Source of the DNA: an uncultured Collinsella sp.
Lineage (GTDB): Bacteria > Actinomycetota > Coriobacteriia > Coriobacteriales > Coriobacteriaceae
Direction: 5' to 3'
Assembly: GCA_900553475.1 (NCBI GenBank)
Contig: USEF01000066.1
Coordinates: 1 to 8,415 of the forward strand
DNA length: 8,415 nt
Shown here one piece after another: positions 5,982 through 8,415 of the stretch. Positions within the stretch are counted from its first letter, which is position 1, and each line of letters opens with the position of its first letter. Made by a program: the position numbers and the translations under genes. Under the pieces are notes generated by a model. That model saw only the letters and a list, made by a program, of their open reading frames with translations, ran no database searches and was not told the DNA's origin.

Positions 5982-6905
5982 TTACAGCTTGGCGTCGATG
6001 TCGACGCTCTGATACGTAGGGGTCTGCTGGACATAGAGCTTGATGCCCATGTCGAGCAGCTGGTTGACGTCGGCCTTCTGGTTGGCGTCGAGGAAGACGG
6101 AACTGTCCTTGCCGCCGACCTGATCGGCACCGTCGTGGTTGGCGGTGGCGCCCAGGTTGATGGCGTCGAGCTTGTAGCCCTGGCAGAACTGCAGCATCTC
6201 GGCCGTGTTGCCAAAGACGAACATGACGCGCTCGCCGAGGGTGTTGAGCTTGTCCATCTTGGCGAGGGCACGCTCGACGGTGAAGACGTTCAGGCGCACG
6301 CCCTGGGGCTTGGCCAGCTTAAGAGCGCCCTTCTTGATGTCATCGTTGGCGGCAGCGTTGTCGACGACGATGATGCGCTCGGCCTGGACCTTGGTGGTCC
6401 AGGTAAAGACGACCTGGCCGTGCAGCAGACGGTAGTCAAGACGTGCGAGGACGATCTTGGCGGGACCGGAGCTGTGACGGGACGCCTTGGCCTTCTTGGC
6501 GGGAGCCGCGGCGGCCTCGACCGGTGCGTTGGGGTTGGTCAGACCGGTGCGGGCCTCATTGATGAGGGCTGCGAGCTCGGCACCCTTGACGGGGACGGGG
6601 CTCATAGCGAGCGTGAGCGCCAGCGGGATGTTGAAACCGCTGACAACCGTGAACTTCGTGCCGTTCTTGGAAAGCTCGACCATGCTGTTGTTGACCGAGC
6701 TGCCGAGCATATCGGTCAGCACATAAACGGTGTCGTCCGCGTTGAACGTGGCGATCATGGCGTCCACCTTATTGGTGATGGGCTCCTTGTCGTCACGAGC
6801 AAGCGACACGACGTGGACGTTCGACACGTCGCCGAGAACCATCTCGAGCGTGTCTTTGGCGCCTGCGGCCAGGCCGCCATGAGATGCGAGAATGATCTGA
6901 TTCAT
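5982..6905 (-). CDS. PTS mannose-family fused EIIA-EIIB component
   Basis: A 307-residue cytosolic phosphocarrier. Residues 1-125 are EIIA: H9 in LASHGGLAAG is the expected first phosphorylation site, and D65 in VLTDMLGSSVNNS is the partner residue. Residues about 127-148 form an Ala/Pro/Lys-rich linker. Residues 150-307 are EIIB, with H162 in RLLHGQV as the second phosphorylation site. EIIA takes phosphate from HPr, passes it to EIIB, and EIIB phosphorylates the sugar brought in by EIIC-EIID. The common DDRLIHGQV pattern reads LDYRLLHGQV here, so one Asp is Tyr. Start ATG 6905 has an AGGAGGAGG site. It is the first gene of the operon. Upstream lie a TATAAT -10 (6932-6937) and a palindromic operator-like sequence shared with gntR and the DMT gene. 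The length is close to E. coli ManX-type fusions. Confidence 0.95.
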   Translation of the reverse strand: MNQIILASHGGLAAGAKDTLEMVLGDVSNVHVVSLARDDKEPITNKVDAMIATFNADDTVYVLTDMLGSSVNNSMVELSKNGTKFTVVSGFNIPLALTLAMSPVPVKGAELAALINEARTGLTNPNAPVEAAAAPAKKAKASRHSSGPAKIVLARLDYRLLHGQVVFTWTTKVQAERIIVVDNAAANDDIKKGALKLAKPQGVRLNVFTVERALAKMDKLNTLGERVMFVFGNTAEMLQFCQGYKLDAINLGATANHDGADQVGGKDSSVFLDANQKADVNQLLDMGIKLYVQQTPTYQSVDIDAKL

Positions 6906-6921
6906 CTTGCCTCCTCCTTTT

Positions 6922-6951
6922 CGTTATGGTCATTATAACGTCTTATACGTT
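6922..6951 (-). promoter_or_regulatory. PTS operon promoter -10 and putative operator (site B)
   Basis: The minus strand carries TATAAT at 6937-6932, 26 bases upstream of the EIIAB start; no good -35 was seen. Overlapping it are AACGT-CTTAT-ACGTT (6937-6951), a 5+5 inverted repeat, and CGTTAT (6922-6927) with ATAACG (6935-6940). The block 6922-6937 matches 8211-8226 at 14/16, and 6934-6943 is identical to 794-803. A repressor bound here would cover the -10, so this is a plausible site for the GntR/UTRA protein encoded at 32-751. Confidence 0.55.
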
Positions 6952-7087
6952 GCGGATATTGCTAATTAGTATAAAGACCGTTCGCGGATGAAAATCGACC
7001 GTTGACGGGTTTAACGTACTTGAAACGTTGGGGCTGGGTTGGCCGGCGCTGACTGGATAACCCCAGATCAGACGCCTCGCCAATCCC

Positions 7088-8170
7088 CTATCGCACGAAG
7101 TACCAGGGGCTTTCCTGCACGGTGGGCTCCAGCGCGATGCCGGTGCGCTCGCGGAACAGATCCATGTCCTGCGATTTCTCCGTCCACCACGCGTTGGGCT
7201 TAAAGGTCATGCTCTCAACGATATGGCCGACAAAGGCACTGTTGCGCAGCTTGGAGAAATCGGTGTTCATGATCAGGATGGACGCGAGCACCAGCACGAT
7301 GCCCAGGACTTTGATCGCGCCGGCGGGCTCGGCATAGATGCCAATACCGACCAAAACGGTCGCCACGGTTTCAAACGAAGCCACGACCGGCACCTTCGAC
7401 GTCTCAAGATCCATCGAAAGGCCCTGCATATAGAAGATGTACGCAAGAGCCGTCGGAATAAAGCCAAAGCCCGCGAACAGCAGAATGAGCTGCGGGGACA
7501 TTGCCGCGGCCACATCGGACCACGGAGCCGAAAGCACTGCCATAAAGCATCCGCCAAAGACAAAGCCCCAAAACGTCACCGCCAGAGGATGCAGCGTCTT
7601 GGTGGCCATGCGACTAAACACAGCCAGTAGCGCACCGCAAAGTCCGGCGATCACGCCCGACACGACGCCCCAAGCCGAGAAATGGAAACCAGACAGGTCG
7701 CCGCTCGTCACCGCGAGCACGCAACCCACAATGTTAAAGACGATGGCGACGAGTTTGTTGGGGGTCACGTCCTCGCGATAAAGCACGCGGCCGAGCACGA
7801 CGCCAAACACCGGCGAGGTGTAGAGCAGCACCGAGGCCGTGGACATGCCCACCTCGCCCATGCACTCGTAATAAAGCGTGTTAGCGGTGGCGAGGCCGAT
7901 AATGCCAAGAAGCGCACAGGGAACAAGCTCTTTAGGACTTGCCTTGAACAGTGCCAGGGGACCCGATGCTTTTCCCTCACGATCGCCTCCCTGGCAACCC
8001 ATGAACGCCAAGACCGGAGCCATTAAGACGGCACCCGACAACAGGCGAAAGGCCGCCATGCTCTGAGACGAAACACCCAGGGCCGATATTCCGTTAACAA
8101 AGATTCCGATGGTGCCCCACATTAGCGCGGCGATCAGCACCAGCACATAGCCCAGATTGCTTTTCTTCAA
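7088..8170 (-). CDS. DMT-superfamily transporter with two EamA domains
   Basis: A 360-residue membrane protein with about ten hydrophobic segments in two EamA halves. The first spans roughly residues 5-155 and begins NLGYVLVLIAALMWGTIGIF; the second spans roughly 165-303 and ends IKVLGIVLVLASILIM. EamA proteins commonly export amino acids or related metabolites. A polar C-terminal extension of about 50 residues (SKLRNSAFVGH to PWYFVR) goes beyond the usual length of about 300. I prefer TTG 8170 as the start: GAGGAGG lies five bases upstream and the protein then begins MKKSNLGY. The ATG at 8206 is in frame but lacks a ribosome site and falls within or next to the predicted promoter. An operator-like sequence shared with the PTS operon and gntR sits upstream, so a role in the same pathway, such as exporting the released amine, is inferred. 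The substrate is unknown. Confidence 0.85.
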   Translation of the reverse strand: MKKSNLGYVLVLIAALMWGTIGIFVNGISALGVSSQSMAAFRLLSGAVLMAPVLAFMGCQGGDREGKASGPLALFKASPKELVPCALLGIIGLATANTLYYECMGEVGMSTASVLLYTSPVFGVVLGRVLYREDVTPNKLVAIVFNIVGCVLAVTSGDLSGFHFSAWGVVSGVIAGLCGALLAVFSRMATKTLHPLAVTFWGFVFGGCFMAVLSAPWSDVAAAMSPQLILLFAGFGFIPTALAYIFYMQGLSMDLETSKVPVVASFETVATVLVGIGIYAEPAGAIKVLGIVLVLASILIMNTDFSKLRNSAFVGHIVESMTFKPNAWWTEKSQDMDLFRERTGIALEPTVQESPWYFVR

Positions 8171-8178
8171 CGCAGCCT
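8165..8178 (-). promoter_or_regulatory. Ribosome site that decides a TTG start
   Basis: The minus strand reads GAGGAGG, then CTGCG, then TTG (8170-8168). The spacing is normal for initiation at TTG. The only upstream in-frame ATG (8206) has no purine-rich site before it, so the TTG start explains the sequence better. Confidence 0.6.
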
Positions 8179-8209
8179 CCTCGGTATTGTTTCCAATATG
8201 TTTCATACT

Positions 8210-8238
8210 ACGTTATAGTCGTTATATACATTTTTCAA
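8210..8238 (-). promoter_or_regulatory. DMT gene promoter and putative operator (site C)
   Basis: The minus strand has TTGAAA (8238-8233) and, 15 bp on, TATAAC (8217-8212), with a second TATAAC at 8226-8221. The near-palindrome ACGT-TATAG-TCGT (8210-8222) covers the -10. The block 8211-8226 matches 6922-6937 of the PTS promoter at 14/16. A transcription start near 8205 would make ATG 8206 unusable and leave a leader of about 35 bases before TTG 8170. Confidence 0.5.
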
Positions 8239-8281
8239 GACACAAATCGGCGAGCGGAAAATCTGCTTCCCCACATACTCA

Positions 8282-8325
8282 TTGGGGACGTTCCTGAATG
8301 ACTAGTCATTTAAGAACGTCCCCAA
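8282..8325. repeat. 44-bp near-perfect palindrome
   Basis: TTGGGGACGTTC (8282-8293) and GAACGTCCCCAA (8314-8325) are perfect 12-bp arms. They enclose a second perfect palindrome, AATGACTAGTCATT (8297-8310), with only CTG and TAA between. The whole element can extrude as one long hairpin on either strand. There is no U tract on either side and no coding content. It resembles a dispersed REP-like element. Confidence 0.75.
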
Positions 8326-8415
8326 CGTCTAAGGCGCCGCTGGTTGAGCATAAGTCAGCGAGCGGGCCGCATTTGAGGCAAGGTGACGTGAAACGAAAGG
8401 GCGCTGACCTTCTGG
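8326..8415. other. Window end, no supported gene
   Basis: No tRNA, other RNA gene or convincing coding sequence is visible in this stretch. A GTG at 8388-8390 preceded by AAGGTGA could start a plus-strand gene reading MKRKGADLL up to the window edge, but nine residues cannot be judged. Confidence 0.3.

Noticed and set aside
6135..6938. 267-residue plus-strand open frame
   Set aside because: Antisense to EIIAB. The minus frame carries both phosphorylation histidines.
7034..7066. Possible terminator after the DMT gene
   Set aside because: CTGGGTT and AACCCCAG can pair only with a bulge, the loop is 18 nt, and no U tract follows on the minus strand.

Overview
The window looks like chromosomal sequence from a GC-rich Gram-positive gut anaerobe. 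A Coriobacteriia member, most likely Collinsella or a close relative, is my best guess. I base this on the GC-rich protein-coding style, strong AGGAGG-type ribosome binding sites, a mannose-family PTS paired with a FrlB-like deglycase, and intergenic palindromes built on GGGGAC/GTCCCC. No rRNA or marker gene is present to prove the assignment. All eight supported genes lie on the minus strand, so transcription runs from high to low coordinates.

Right to left, the layout is as follows. A DMT/EamA-family transporter (7088-8170) follows an intergenic stretch that carries a long palindrome. Next comes an apparent four-gene operon: a fused PTS EIIA-EIIB (5982-6905), EIIC (5151-5945), EIID (4304-5137), and a SIS-domain sugar-phosphate deglycase of the FrlB type (3121-4104). 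A clear intrinsic terminator (3056-3086) closes it. Then come a stand-alone HAD phosphatase (2332-2961), a YitT-family membrane protein (970-1977) and a GntR/UTRA transcription regulator (32-751).

The PTS and the deglycase suggest one pathway. A glycated amino acid or amine (an Amadori product such as fructoselysine, or glucoselysine) would be imported and phosphorylated by the PTS, then split by the SIS enzyme into a hexose 6-phosphate and the free amine. The family assignments are seen in the sequence. The exact substrate is inference.

The most useful non-coding signal is a shared AT-rich motif in three upstream regions. The 10-mer TATAACGTCT is exact upstream of gntR and of the PTS operon, and 9/10 upstream of the DMT transporter. 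The PTS and DMT promoters also share a 16-bp block at 14/16. This points to a local regulon: the GntR repressor controlling itself, the PTS-deglycase operon and the DMT transporter, which may then export the released amine or be otherwise tied to the pathway.

The intergenic DNA is rich in palindromes. There is a 44-bp hairpin element present twice (39/44 identical), one copy abutting the HAD ribosome binding site. There is a 119-bp nested inverted repeat with perfect 15-bp ends, a third diverged copy of that end next to the deglycase stop codon, a 31-bp near-palindrome inside the PTS operon, and a 44-bp near-palindrome upstream of the DMT gene. These look like dispersed genomic repeats, but copy number cannot be judged from this window.
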